Source: Acidobacteriota bacterium
GTDB taxonomy: Bacteria; Acidobacteriota; Terriglobia; Acidiferrales; UBA7541
Direction of reading: 5' to 3'
Length of the DNA: 6,794 bases
Assembly (NCBI GenBank): GCA_003224135.1
Contig: QHYO01000564.1
Coordinates: 1 to 6,794, forward strand
Every line of letters starts with the position of its first letter. Within the stretch, counting starts at the first letter, position 1. Under the pieces are notes generated by a model that had not been told where the DNA came from, did not search any database, and saw only the letters and a list, made by a program, of their open reading frames with translations. Both the position numbers and the translations under genes were made by a program. This document shows positions 1 through 6,729 of the stretch, piece after piece.

Positions 1-1
1 T

Positions 2-364
2 TACGGCACGCACATCCTTGTGAACGAAACCACGTATCTGGCCGCCAGGAATTCCGGATTCATTTTTCGCGAGCTCGATCTTATTCGCGTCAAAGGCAAG
101 CTGCAACCGGTCGTCATCTATGAACTGGTAGCCTTCTCACCCGATCTCACCGCCGAGATGCAAACACTCCTCGACCGTTCCTGCGAAGCTCGCGCGCTCT
201 ACCGGCAACGCCGCTGGCTCGAAGCTCAAACCGCATTCCAATCCATTCTCGATCAATGGCCGAATGACGGCCCTGCGCGCGCCTATTGGAAACGCTGCCA
301 GGAGTATCTCTTCGACGAGCCTTCCACGAATTGGGACGGCGTTTTTACGATGACTCACAAATGA
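2..364 (+). CDS. Class III adenylate/guanylate cyclase, C-terminal part (5' end outside window)
   Basis: Only the last 120 codons are present; the frame is open from base 2 and ends at TGA 362–364. The first residues, YGTHILVNETTY, match the end of the class III nucleotidyl cyclase domain, where a YGT-x-I-L-(V/I)-x-E-x-T-Y segment is followed by FRELDLIRVKGKLQPVVIYEL, the last strands of the fold. A short helical tail follows (LYRQRRWLEAQTAFQSIL then DGPARAYWKRCQEYL), which resembles one TPR-like hairpin. It ends in WDGVFTMTHK, a terminus I recall from CHASE2-type membrane cyclases. The family makes cAMP or cGMP from ATP or GTP, but the metal-binding and substrate-selecting residues lie upstream of the window, so activity and substrate cannot be judged. 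The GTG at 20 is internal to the domain and is not the start. It lies 362 bases upstream of the efflux operon with no sign of co-transcription. Confidence 0.85.
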   Translation, partial: YGTHILVNETTYLAARNSGFIFRELDLIRVKGKLQPVVIYELVAFSPDLTAEMQTLLDRSCEARALYRQRRWLEAQTAFQSILDQWPNDGPARAYWKRCQEYLFDEPSTNWDGVFTMTHK

Positions 365-726
365 AGTTCCGCTCGCGCACAAAGAGTCGACGCTGAGTTA
401 TCGCTACAGCCTACAGAGTCGCCAGTCCAAATTGGCGGCGCCTCCTCACGTCACCTGTTTAATCTCTCCCGCATCCAAATTCTTCAGACGGCTGTGCCGT
501 GGCTTGGGTTCACAAACCTTTTTTGCCTGTTTTGCTTTCCGAATTCTGGCCTCTATGAGATTTCGGTGATAACGATGTATCGTACTCAACCAAGGCGGTT
601 TCAGAGAGCGGCGTAACCAAAACCATGGCTGTCACAGTCTAATAACCAGCAAAGCTTTTCTGCGCCGCTACCCGAAGAGTCTGGGACGCCACGAGATTTC
701 CCGACTGAAGGAATTCGAATACCAGT
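365..726. other. Intergenic region, no convincing gene
   Basis: This is 362 bases between the cyclase stop and the RND start. No frame on either strand has a credible start with a ribosome binding site. The longest open stretch worth noting is on the minus strand (446–589, 47 codons from a TTG, rich in Lys and Arg), but it has no Shine-Dalgarno sequence and no family I recognise. An inverted repeat CGCCA-N8-TGGCG lies at 420–437, 55 bases after the cyclase stop. It has no T-run, so it is a poor terminator. A second palindrome lies at 572–583. A very weak sigma70-like pair is visible (TTGCTT 532–537, 16-base spacer, TATGAG 554–559). The operon promoter probably lies in this gap, but I cannot place it with confidence. 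Confidence 0.5.
572..583. promoter_or_regulatory. Short palindrome, possible operator of the efflux operon
   Basis: ACGAT-GT-ATCGT is a perfect 5-base inverted repeat around a 2-base centre, 143 bases upstream of the RND start. Efflux operons are often controlled by TetR- or MarR-type repressors that bind short palindromes, and this one sits where such a site could be. No regulator gene is in the window, and a palindrome this short can occur by chance. Confidence 0.15.
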
Positions 727-3246
727 ATGTGGATCGTTCGTTTAGCTCTACAAAGGCCCTATACGTTTATCGTTATGGCCCTCGTGATCGTCCTTCTGAC
801 GCCGCTTGTGCTGATGCGCACGCCCACGGATATCTTTCCAGAGATTAATATTCCCGTTATCAGTCTCGTCTGGACCTTCACTGGCCTCGAGCCGCAGGAG
901 ATGGAACAGCGCATCACCGGCAACGTCGAGCGCGGAATCGCCACGCTGGTGAATGACGTCGAACACACAGAATCGCAGTCGCTCAATGGTGTCGCCGTCA
1001 TTAAGATCTACTTTCAGCCTAACGCCAACATTCAGACGGCGCTCGCGCAAACTGGCGCTATCTCTCAGACGTTCTTGCGCTTCCTGCCGCCGGGAACTAC
1101 ACCTCCGCTGGTGATCATCTATTCGGCTTCCACAGTTCCAGTGATCCAGCTCGGTTTGACGAGCGATACGCTTAGCGAACAGCAGCTCTTCGACTTTGGC
1201 AATAACTTCATCCGAACACAGCTCGCAACCATCCAGGGCGCGGCAACGCCTTTTCCCTACGGCGGAAAGCAGCGCCTCGTCTCCGTGGACACGGATCCCG
1301 CCGCATTGCAATCCAAAGGTCTGTCCGCGGTGGACATCGTCAATGCCGTCAACCAGCAAAATCTCATTCTGCCAACCGGCACCGCAAAGCTCGGCACGCT
1401 CGAATACACCGTCGAGATGAACGGCAGTCCACGCACGGTTAACGAGCTGAATGACCTTCCCGTTAAGACCGTCAAAGGCGCCACAATTTATATGAAGGAC
1501 GTGGCTCACATCCGCGACGGCTTTTCGCCGCAAACCAACGCAGTTCTTGCCAACGGTCAACGCGGCGTTTTGATGAGTATCTACAAGACGGGCAACGCTT
1601 CCACGTTGGATATCGTGGACAAGGTCAAGGCTATGCTCGTGTACAACGCGGCCTCCTATCCCGAGGGCCTCAAGGTCACGCAGTTCTTTGACCAGTCGCT
1701 GTTCGTTCGCGCGTCCATTCAGGGCGTGCTCCGCGAAGCTCTGATTGCCGCGGTCCTCACTGCGATCATGATTCTTCTCTTCCTGGGCAATTGGAAGAGC
1801 ACTCTGATCATCGCCATTTCCATCCCGCTCTCGATCCTGGTCAGCATCCTGCTGCTTAGCGCGCTCGGCGAAACCATCAATATCATGACTCTCGGGGGCC
1901 TCGCGCTCGCCGTCGGCATTCTCGTCGACGACGCCACCGTCGAAATCGAAAACATTAACCGCAACCTGGCGATGGGGAAGGAAACCGTTCAGGCCATTCT
2001 TGATGGCGCGCAGCAGATCGCTGTTCCCGCATTTGTTTCGACTCTTTGCATTTGCATTGTGTTTATCCCGATGCTTTTTCTTTCAGGCGTGGCGAAATAT
2101 CTCTTCGTTCCGCTCGCCGAAGCCGTGATCTTCGCCATGCTGGCGTCTTACATGTGGTCGCGCACCATCGTTCCCACGCTCGCCATGTATCTCTTGAGCG
2201 CGGAGGACGAATACCACGCTGAAGAGCACGCCGGCGAAAAACAAGGCCTCTTCCGCCGCTACCAGCAGAAGTTCGAACATGCCTTCGAGAGATTCCGCGA
2301 TGGTTACCGGAACGCGTTAGAATGGGCGCTCGGGATTCCACGAGTGTTCGTGGCGGCGTTCCTGGGCTTTTGCTTTCTTTCAACAACGTTGGTGTTAGTC
2401 CTGGGTCGTGATTTCTTCCCGAGCGTTGACGCCGGCCAAATTCGCCTCCACATGCGCGCTCGCACTGGTCTTCGTATCGAGGAAACGGCGCGCCTGGCCG
2501 ACCAGGTGAATCAAACGATTCGCCAGGTGATTCCCCGGAACGAAATTGTCACCGTCTTGGACAACATTGGCCTGCCATACAGCGGCATCAATCTCAGCTA
2601 CAGCAACGCCGGCACAATTGGCTCGTCGGACGCCGAGATTCTCGTGCAACTTAAGGGCGAGCGTGGTAAAGGCACCAGCGATTACATCAATGACCTTCGC
2701 GGAGTGCTCGCGCAGCAATATCCCGGTGTGCAGTTTTTCTTCCAGCCGGCGGACATCGTCACACAGATTCTAAACTTCGGCACTCCCGCTCCCATTGACG
2801 TCGCCATCACCGGCGCGAACCAGCAGGGTAACTACGCGGTGGCACAGAAACTTGCTTCTGAGATGCGCCACATTCCCGGCGCCGTGGACGTTCACGTCCA
2901 ACAGGCTTTTGATTCGCCAACGCTCTACATGAATATTGACCGTACACGCGCGCAGTCCATCGGCATGCAGGCTCGCGACGTTGCGCAAAACGTTCTCGTC
3001 TCGCTCAGCTCCAGTTTTCAGACCGCGCCTACGTTCTGGCTCGATCCCAAAAACGGCATCAACTACAACGTCGCCGTGCAAACGCCGCAATATCGCGTTG
3101 ATACTTATCAGGCGCTGCAGAACACTCCTGTCAACGCCAGCACCCCGGGCTCGGCTCCGCAAATTCTTGGAAATCTGGTGACTACCACCACTACCGCGCG
3201 CCCCGCTTCCGTCTCTCACTACAATGCGAAGTTTTCAAGCAGGTGA
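727..3246 (+). CDS. RND efflux permease (HAE-1/AcrB type), N-terminal fragment ended by a frame break
   Basis: This encodes residues 1–839 of an inner-membrane proton/drug antiporter whose family is normally about 1,040–1,060 residues. The start is ATG 727, since an in-frame stop at 706–708 rules out an extension. GAAGGAA at 707–713 is a rather distant ribosome binding site. TM1 is about residues 13–30, followed by the first periplasmic porter/docking loop (about 31–335). TM2–TM6 fall at roughly 339–357, 360–380, 386–408, 433–455 and 462–490. A charged His/Glu-rich linker starts near 492, TM7 is about 540–560, and then comes the second periplasmic loop. TM4 carries the proton-relay pair D401–D402 (GILVDDATVEIEN), equal to AcrB D407–D408, with an extra E406 where AcrB has Val. 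The reading is normal up to SHYN (N833). It then ends in six aberrant residues, AKFSSR, and TGA. TM8–12 are encoded in another frame from 3243. Alone, this fragment lacks half of the transmembrane relay and should not work. Confidence 0.93.
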   Translation: MWIVRLALQRPYTFIVMALVIVLLTPLVLMRTPTDIFPEINIPVISLVWTFTGLEPQEMEQRITGNVERGIATLVNDVEHTESQSLNGVAVIKIYFQPNANIQTALAQTGAISQTFLRFLPPGTTPPLVIIYSASTVPVIQLGLTSDTLSEQQLFDFGNNFIRTQLATIQGAATPFPYGGKQRLVSVDTDPAALQSKGLSAVDIVNAVNQQNLILPTGTAKLGTLEYTVEMNGSPRTVNELNDLPVKTVKGATIYMKDVAHIRDGFSPQTNAVLANGQRGVLMSIYKTGNASTLDIVDKVKAMLVYNAASYPEGLKVTQFFDQSLFVRASIQGVLREALIAAVLTAIMILLFLGNWKSTLIIAISIPLSILVSILLLSALGETINIMTLGGLALAVGILVDDATVEIENINRNLAMGKETVQAILDGAQQIAVPAFVSTLCICIVFIPMLFLSGVAKYLFVPLAEAVIFAMLASYMWSRTIVPTLAMYLLSAEDEYHAEEHAGEKQGLFRRYQQKFEHAFERFRDGYRNALEWALGIPRVFVAAFLGFCFLSTTLVLVLGRDFFPSVDAGQIRLHMRARTGLRIEETARLADQVNQTIRQVIPRNEIVTVLDNIGLPYSGINLSYSNAGTIGSSDAEILVQLKGERGKGTSDYINDLRGVLAQQYPGVQFFFQPADIVTQILNFGTPAPIDVAITGANQQGNYAVAQKLASEMRHIPGAVDVHVQQAFDSPTLYMNIDRTRAQSIGMQARDVAQNVLVSLSSSFQTAPTFWLDPKNGINYNVAVQTPQYRVDTYQALQNTPVNASTPGSAPQILGNLVTTTTTARPASVSHYNAKFSSR
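3223..3246 (+). other. Frame break and probable short deletion within the RND gene
   Basis: Upstream coding uses the frame of 727 and downstream coding the frame of 3243, so the missing length is 1 modulo 3, equivalent to a net -1 shift. In AcrB the interval from the Tyr-Asn of this region (…LERYN) to LPTG spans about 30 residues, including a strand of the PC2 subdomain. Here, from Y832–N833 to LPRG, only about 12–13 residues can be read across the two frames (for example AKF then FKQVSAVEKE). A simple one-base change could restore the frame, for example one more T in TTTT 3232–3235, but would leave the segment about 17–20 residues short. A deletion is therefore the best reading, in the genome or in the assembly. 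The TTTT is not a canonical heptameric slippery site. Confidence 0.75.
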
Positions 3247-3845
3247 GTGCGGTCGAAAAAGAATTGCCGCGCGGCAGTCACATCGTCGTTCGTGGTCAAG
3301 TGCAAACGATGCGTAATTCTTTTATCGGACTGAGTATTGGCCTTGTCGGTGCGATCGTTCTCGCTTATCTGCTCATCGTCGTCAATTTCCAGTCCTGGCT
3401 TGATCCTTTCATCATCATTACCGCTTTGCCCGGAGCGCTCGCCGGCATCTGCTGGATGCTTCTCATCAGCCGGACCACGCTTAACGTTCCGTCGCTCACC
3501 GGCGCTATCATGTGCATGGGTGTGGCCACAGCGAATAGTATTCTTATGGTGTCGTTTGCGCGCGAACAGATGGCGGAAGGGAAAAATGCGATCGATGCGG
3601 CTCTCGAGGCGGGCTACGTGCGCATCCGCCCCGTGCTCATGACCGCGATCGCTATGATCATTGGCATGGTGCCCATGGCCATCGGCCTCGGGGAAGGCGG
3701 CGAGCAAAACGCTCCTTTGGGACGCGCCGTCATCGGCGGATTGCTTTTCGCGACGTTCGCTACGTTGTTTTTTGTGCCGTGCGTTTTCGCAATCATTCAC
3801 ACACGGCTGGAACGCCGCAGGCATCATTCTGCCGCGACGGCCTGA
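3243..3845 (+). CDS. RND efflux permease, C-terminal fragment (TM8–TM12)
   Basis: These 200 codons complete the permease begun at 727. Residues 9–22 (LPRGSHIVVRGQVQ) are the end of the second periplasmic loop. TM8 is about 28–48, TM9 53–74, TM10 83–104, TM11 130–150 and TM12 161–186, then a short basic tail (RLERRRHH). Conserved family stretches include VVNFQSWLDPF, GAIMCMGVATANSI, RPVLMTAIAMIIGMVP and GEGGEQNAPLGRAVIGG. In TM10 the residue aligned with the essential AcrB Lys940 is Ala97 (GVATANSIL against GLSAKNAIL). The GTG start at 3243 overlaps the preceding stop as GTGA, which formally allows termination–reinitiation, but no strong Shine-Dalgarno precedes it and the coding match continues upstream of the GTG (VFKQ). 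I read it as the 3' part of a broken gene rather than a separate gene. The stop, TGA 3843–3845, is 49 bases before the adaptor start. Confidence 0.9.
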   Translation: MSAVEKELPRGSHIVVRGQVQTMRNSFIGLSIGLVGAIVLAYLLIVVNFQSWLDPFIIITALPGALAGICWMLLISRTTLNVPSLTGAIMCMGVATANSILMVSFAREQMAEGKNAIDAALEAGYVRIRPVLMTAIAMIIGMVPMAIGLGEGGEQNAPLGRAVIGGLLFATFATLFFVPCVFAIIHTRLERRRHHSAATA

Positions 3846-3853
3846 AAAATCGC

Positions 3854-3866
3854 TTTTGCGGCAAAA
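3854..3866. promoter_or_regulatory. Small palindrome in the RND–adaptor spacer
   Basis: TTTTGC-G-GCAAAA is a perfect inverted repeat with a one-base centre, lying between the permease stop (3845) and the adaptor ribosome binding site (GGGAAAGG, 3877–3884). As RNA it could form a weak five-pair hairpin with a CGG loop. It could be a minor mRNA-processing or attenuation element, or chance; no T-run follows, so it is not a terminator. Confidence 0.15.
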
Positions 3867-3894
3867 TTAGCAGGTAGGGAAAGGTACAGCTTTT

Positions 3895-6531
3895 ATGGCA
3901 TCGGAAATCGACAGTCAGCCCCGGCCACGCAAAGGCGGACTTTTCGGAGTCCTTGTTTTCGCCGTGGTCGCCCTGGTCGTGCTCGGAGCATTCACCCTGA
4001 TTCAGCGCCGCTCTCAATACCAGGCCCTCGCCAAAGAAACTGAGACGCGTGCCATTCCCACCGTTGCCGTCATTCATCCGGTCACGGAACCGACTGACGA
4101 GGGACTCGTGCTTCCGGGTTCGATGCAGGCTTATGTCGAATCGCCGATTTACGCGCGAACCAACGGCTACCTGAAAAAATGGTATCGAGATATCGGCTCC
4201 CGCGTTCGTCGGGGAGAACTTCTTGCCGATATCGATACGCCCGAGGTCGATCAACAATTGATACAGGCGAAAGCCGATCTCGAAACATCGAAAGCGAATG
4301 CCAATCTTTCGCACATCACTGCGACTCGATATGAAGATCTCCTCAAATCAGACAGCGTTTCAAAGCAAGAAGTGGACAATGCCTCAGGCGATTTGGCTGC
4401 AAAGCAGGCGACGGTCGCTTCGGCAGAGGCAAACGTTCATCGCCTGTATGAACTCGAATCGTTTAAGCATATTTACGCGCCGTTTAGCGGCGTCATCACC
4501 CGCCGAAATGTCGATATCGGAACGCTGGTCAACGCCGGCAACGGCGGCGCGACTCAACTTTTGTTCTCTCTGGCGCAAACCGATCCCATTCGCGTCTATG
4601 TAAATGTTCCGGAAAGTGCGGCGCCTTCGATCCGCGCCGGCCTTCCCGCCCACCTTGAGCTGACGCAGTTCCCTGGCCGCAAATTCCAAGGCAAAGTCGT
4701 TCGTACCGCGGAAGCGATTGACCCGACTTCGCGCACGCTTCTCACGGAAGTCGACGTTCCCAACAAAACCGGCGAACTCCTGCCCGGCGGCTACGCGCAG
4801 GTTCATCTAGGGGTCCAGGTCGCAGGCGAGCGCCTGCAGGTTCCCGTAAACGCCTTGCTGTTCCGCTCTGAGGGCCTTCGCGCGGTTACCGTGGATGCGA
4901 ATCATCAGCTTCATCTGCAACCGCTTACTATCGGCCGGGACTATGGAGTGACGCTGGAAGTTCTGCAGGGTCTTCGCGGCGGTGACTGGATCGTTCTCAA
5001 TCCGGCGGACTCCCTCGAAGAGGGTCAACATGTCAACATCAAGGAAGCTTCGGTAAAGCCTGCTGCCCCTCCTTCGGCAGCACCACCTGGTTCCGCAGTC
5101 CTCTGCGTTGCCGGCTGCACTGTAGGTCCGAAGTATCAGCGCGCCAGTGCGCCCGCTGCCGCTCATTGGGATGTCGCCGAACCTTGGCGCGAAAGCGCTC
5201 CGAAGGACGCACTCGGCAAAGGCGAGTGGTGGACGATTTTTCACGATGACGAGCTGAACGCTTTCGAACACGAAGCGCTGCAGTCCAATCAAACCATAAA
5301 AATTTCCGTTGCTCGTCTCGAACAGGCCCGAGCTCTTGCGGCCATCCAGATTTCCACCCAATTCCCTCAGTTAGGCACTGCTCCTGCCGCTGAACGCCAA
5401 CGTCTTTCTGGCAACCGTCCGCCAAACAGCAATTTCACCGTCGTCAGTCCCGTCTCACAGAATAGTTACACGCTGCCCTTCACCGTCAGCTACGAAGTTG
5501 ACCTCTTTGGCAGGCGCCGCCGCAGCATTGAAGCCGCCGAAGCCAGCTATCAAGCGAACGCTGCCGACCTTGAAAACGTTCGTCTCCTTATCACTTCCGA
5601 ACTGGCAGGAGATTATTTTTCCCTCCGCCAGCTCGACACGCAAATCACGCTTCTCTCGCGTACTGTCGATGCCCTCACCAAAGGCCTCGACCTCGTCAAC
5701 TCCCGTTACCACGGCGGCGTCGCATCCGGCCTCGACGTTGCGCAAGAAGAAACTCTTCTTTACACCACGCGCACCCAGCTCACCTTGTTGAATCAGCAGC
5801 GCAAACAATTTGAAGACGCCATCGCCGTGCTTCTCGGCAAATCCGCTCCTGATTACCACGTCGGGCCACGCGACCTCGCAGGCGAACCTCCCGCGCTCAA
5901 TGCTGGCTTGCCATCCGATTTACTGGAGCGCCGCCCCGACATCGCCGAAGCCGAACGTCAAATGGCCATCGCCAACGCGCAAATCGGAATCACTAAAGCC
6001 GCTTACTATCCTTCGCTGAATCTTTTTGGCACCGGCGGCTGGCAGGCTGCCGACGTGGCTAAACTCGCCAACGTGCAAAGCACGTTTTGGGCGATCGGTG
6101 CAAACGTCGCGGAAAGCATCTTCACCGGCGGCGCTCGCCGCGCCCAGGTGCAGTTCGCGCAAGCCAATTACGACGCCACCGTCGCCAATTATCGTGGCAC
6201 GGTCCTCGAAGCTTTCCGTGAAGTTCAGGATGGCCTTACCGGCCTCGTGGTTCTCGATCAGGCCTTCCAGTCTCAGCAACAAGCGGTTGATGCATCCCGC
6301 CGCAATCTGGATATCGCCACCAGCCGGTACAAAGGCGGCCTCGTCAGCTACCTCGATGTTGTCACTGCGCAACAGACTCTTTTGACCAACGAGCAGCAGC
6401 TCGCCGTCCTGCAAGGCCAGAAACTAGTCACCAGCGTCCTCTTAGTGAAAGCCCTCGGCGGCGGGTGGGATGCTTCGAGCCTCGCCGCCATCCAAGTCAA
6501 AGCCCATCCCAAAGACATTATTGCCCCTTAG
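3895..6531 (+). CDS. Fused RND periplasmic adaptor (MFP) and NodT/TolC-type outer-membrane factor
   Basis: One 878-codon frame holds two proteins that are normally separate. The start is ATG 3895, preceded by GGGAAAGG at 3877–3884. Residues 1–382 are an AcrA/HlyD-type adaptor: inner-membrane anchor 16–36, first lipoyl half 74–114, coiled-coil hairpin about 115–188, second lipoyl half 191–213 (YAPFSGVITRRNVDIGTLV), beta-barrel about 222–305 and membrane-proximal domain about 310–382. The hairpin tip carries R145, L149 and S156, with the 4- and 7-residue spacing of the AcrA R-L-S motif that docks on TolC. A Pro/Ala-rich linker (388–400) leads straight into AVLCVAGCTVGPKY, the end of a lipoprotein signal peptide with lipobox V405–C408. 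Residues 409–878 form a complete OMF with two OEP repeats (about 465–650 and 672–855), including YEVDLFGR, DLLERRPDIAEAERQ and FREVQDGLTGL. The adaptor links the pump to the OMF, which forms the outer-membrane duct. The join lacks a stop and any in-frame ATG, GTG or TTG near the lipobox. Confidence 0.92.
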   Translation: MASEIDSQPRPRKGGLFGVLVFAVVALVVLGAFTLIQRRSQYQALAKETETRAIPTVAVIHPVTEPTDEGLVLPGSMQAYVESPIYARTNGYLKKWYRDIGSRVRRGELLADIDTPEVDQQLIQAKADLETSKANANLSHITATRYEDLLKSDSVSKQEVDNASGDLAAKQATVASAEANVHRLYELESFKHIYAPFSGVITRRNVDIGTLVNAGNGGATQLLFSLAQTDPIRVYVNVPESAAPSIRAGLPAHLELTQFPGRKFQGKVVRTAEAIDPTSRTLLTEVDVPNKTGELLPGGYAQVHLGVQVAGERLQVPVNALLFRSEGLRAVTVDANHQLHLQPLTIGRDYGVTLEVLQGLRGGDWIVLNPADSLEEGQHVNIKEASVKPAAPPSAAPPGSAVLCVAGCTVGPKYQRASAPAAAHWDVAEPWRESAPKDALGKGEWWTIFHDDELNAFEHEALQSNQTIKISVARLEQARALAAIQISTQFPQLGTAPAAERQRLSGNRPPNSNFTVVSPVSQNSYTLPFTVSYEVDLFGRRRRSIEAAEASYQANAADLENVRLLITSELAGDYFSLRQLDTQITLLSRTVDALTKGLDLVNSRYHGGVASGLDVAQEETLLYTTRTQLTLLNQQRKQFEDAIAVLLGKSAPDYHVGPRDLAGEPPALNAGLPSDLLERRPDIAEAERQMAIANAQIGITKAAYYPSLNLFGTGGWQAADVAKLANVQSTFWAIGANVAESIFTGGARRAQVQFAQANYDATVANYRGTVLEAFREVQDGLTGLVVLDQAFQSQQQAVDASRRNLDIATSRYKGGLVSYLDVVTAQQTLLTNEQQLAVLQGQKLVTSVLLVKALGGGWDASSLAAIQVKAHPKDIIAP
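5056..5118 (+). other. Adaptor/OMF junction with truncated lipoprotein signal peptide
   Basis: Codons 388–408 of the fused gene run from the Pro/Ala-rich adaptor tail to lipobox Cys408 (TGC 5116–5118). A separate OMF gene of this kind would begin with Met, one or more basic residues and about ten hydrophobic residues before the lipobox. Only AVLCVAG remains. No stop codon separates the two parts and no alternative start lies nearby. This suggests loss of the adaptor's last codons, its stop, and the first 10–20 codons of the OMF. The lost length cannot be fixed because the original relative frames are unknown. Confidence 0.7.
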
Positions 6532-6605
6532 GACAGTTCCCTTTTCCCCATCTTGCCGCAAAGAAGATCGAGCATGCTCCGTGCTTTTCCCTCAAAATTT
6601 AGCTT

Positions 6606-6648
6606 GTAGGGCGACTCAAGATTGGTAGGGCTGCATTAGATCGTAGGG
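6606..6648 (+). repeat. Three GTAGGG direct repeats spaced 18–19 bases apart
   Basis: Copies begin at 6606 (GTAGGGCGAC), 6625 (GTAGGGCTGC) and 6643 (GTAGGGGCTA). The 19- and 18-base spacings are close to, but not exactly, two helical turns. They sit about 80–125 bases upstream of the next start codon, so a set of activator sites for that gene is possible. A fragment of a dispersed intergenic repeat is equally possible. Confidence 0.3.
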
Positions 6649-6661
6649 GCTATCTCGTTCC

Positions 6662-6677
6662 AGCCAGGTCGCTGGCT
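6662..6677 (+). terminator. Weak candidate terminator hairpin
   Basis: AGCCAG-GTCG-CTGGCT forms a perfect six-pair stem with a four-base loop, followed only by TTGATAA. It lies 130 bases after the fused-gene stop and 52 bases before the next start codon. The missing T-run makes intrinsic termination doubtful; it may instead be a leader hairpin or operator for the downstream gene. Confidence 0.2.
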
Positions 6678-6682
6678 TTGAT

Positions 6683-6697
6683 AACGCAACCGGCGTT
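6683..6697. promoter_or_regulatory. Inverted repeat upstream of the last gene
   Basis: AACGC-AACCG-GCGTT is a perfect five-base inverted repeat with a five-base spacer, starting five bases after the previous hairpin. The two repeats together could structure the 5' leader of the gene at 6730 or bind a regulator. The evidence is only the symmetry. Confidence 0.15.
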
Positions 6698-6729
6698 CAG
6701 GTCAATCCGCCGGACGGAGATAATAGATA

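Larger units (their letters stand above)
6532..6729. other. Spacer after the efflux operon, with direct and inverted repeats
   Basis: This 198-base spacer has no gene. It contains a perfect 10-base palindrome GAGCATGCTC at 6570–6579, followed by GTGCTTTTCC. It also holds three GTAGGG copies, an AGCCAG-GTCG-CTGGCT hairpin and a further AACGC-N5-GCGTT inverted repeat before the ribosome binding site of the next gene. The operon probably ends here, but no textbook terminator (GC-rich stem followed directly by a long T-run) is present. Confidence 0.4.

Noticed and set aside
420..437. CGCCA-N8-TGGCG inverted repeat as terminator of the cyclase gene
   Set aside because: The stem is only five pairs and is followed by GCGCCTCC, with no T-run.
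446..589. Minus-strand open stretch of 47 codons from a TTG, rich in Lys/Arg (for example IEARIRKAKQAKKV)
   Set aside because: It has no ribosome binding site, no ATG or GTG start and no recognisable family. The composition looks plausible, but the stretch is too short to support a gene without comparative data.
748..1560. Long minus-strand open frame opposite the RND gene (270 codons)
   Set aside because: It is a shadow of a strongly conserved RND coding region. Its translation is rich in Arg, Cys and His, with no domain.
3229..3240. Programmed -1 ribosomal frameshift at AAG TTT TCA joining the two RND parts
   Set aside because: The shift has the right direction, but the site is not an X-XXY-YYZ heptamer, I see no obvious downstream stem, and the joined product would still lack about 17–20 conserved residues.
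2770..3827. Minus-strand open frames opposite the RND break (149 and 202 codons)
   Set aside because: Both are antisense to clear RND transmembrane and porter sequence. The His/Asp/Arg-rich translations are typical of reverse-frame shadows.
6570..6590. GAGCATGCTC palindrome with following TTTT as terminator of the efflux operon
   Set aside because: A 10-base palindrome leaves no loop. The alternative AGCA/TGCT pairing gives only four pairs, too weak for an intrinsic terminator.
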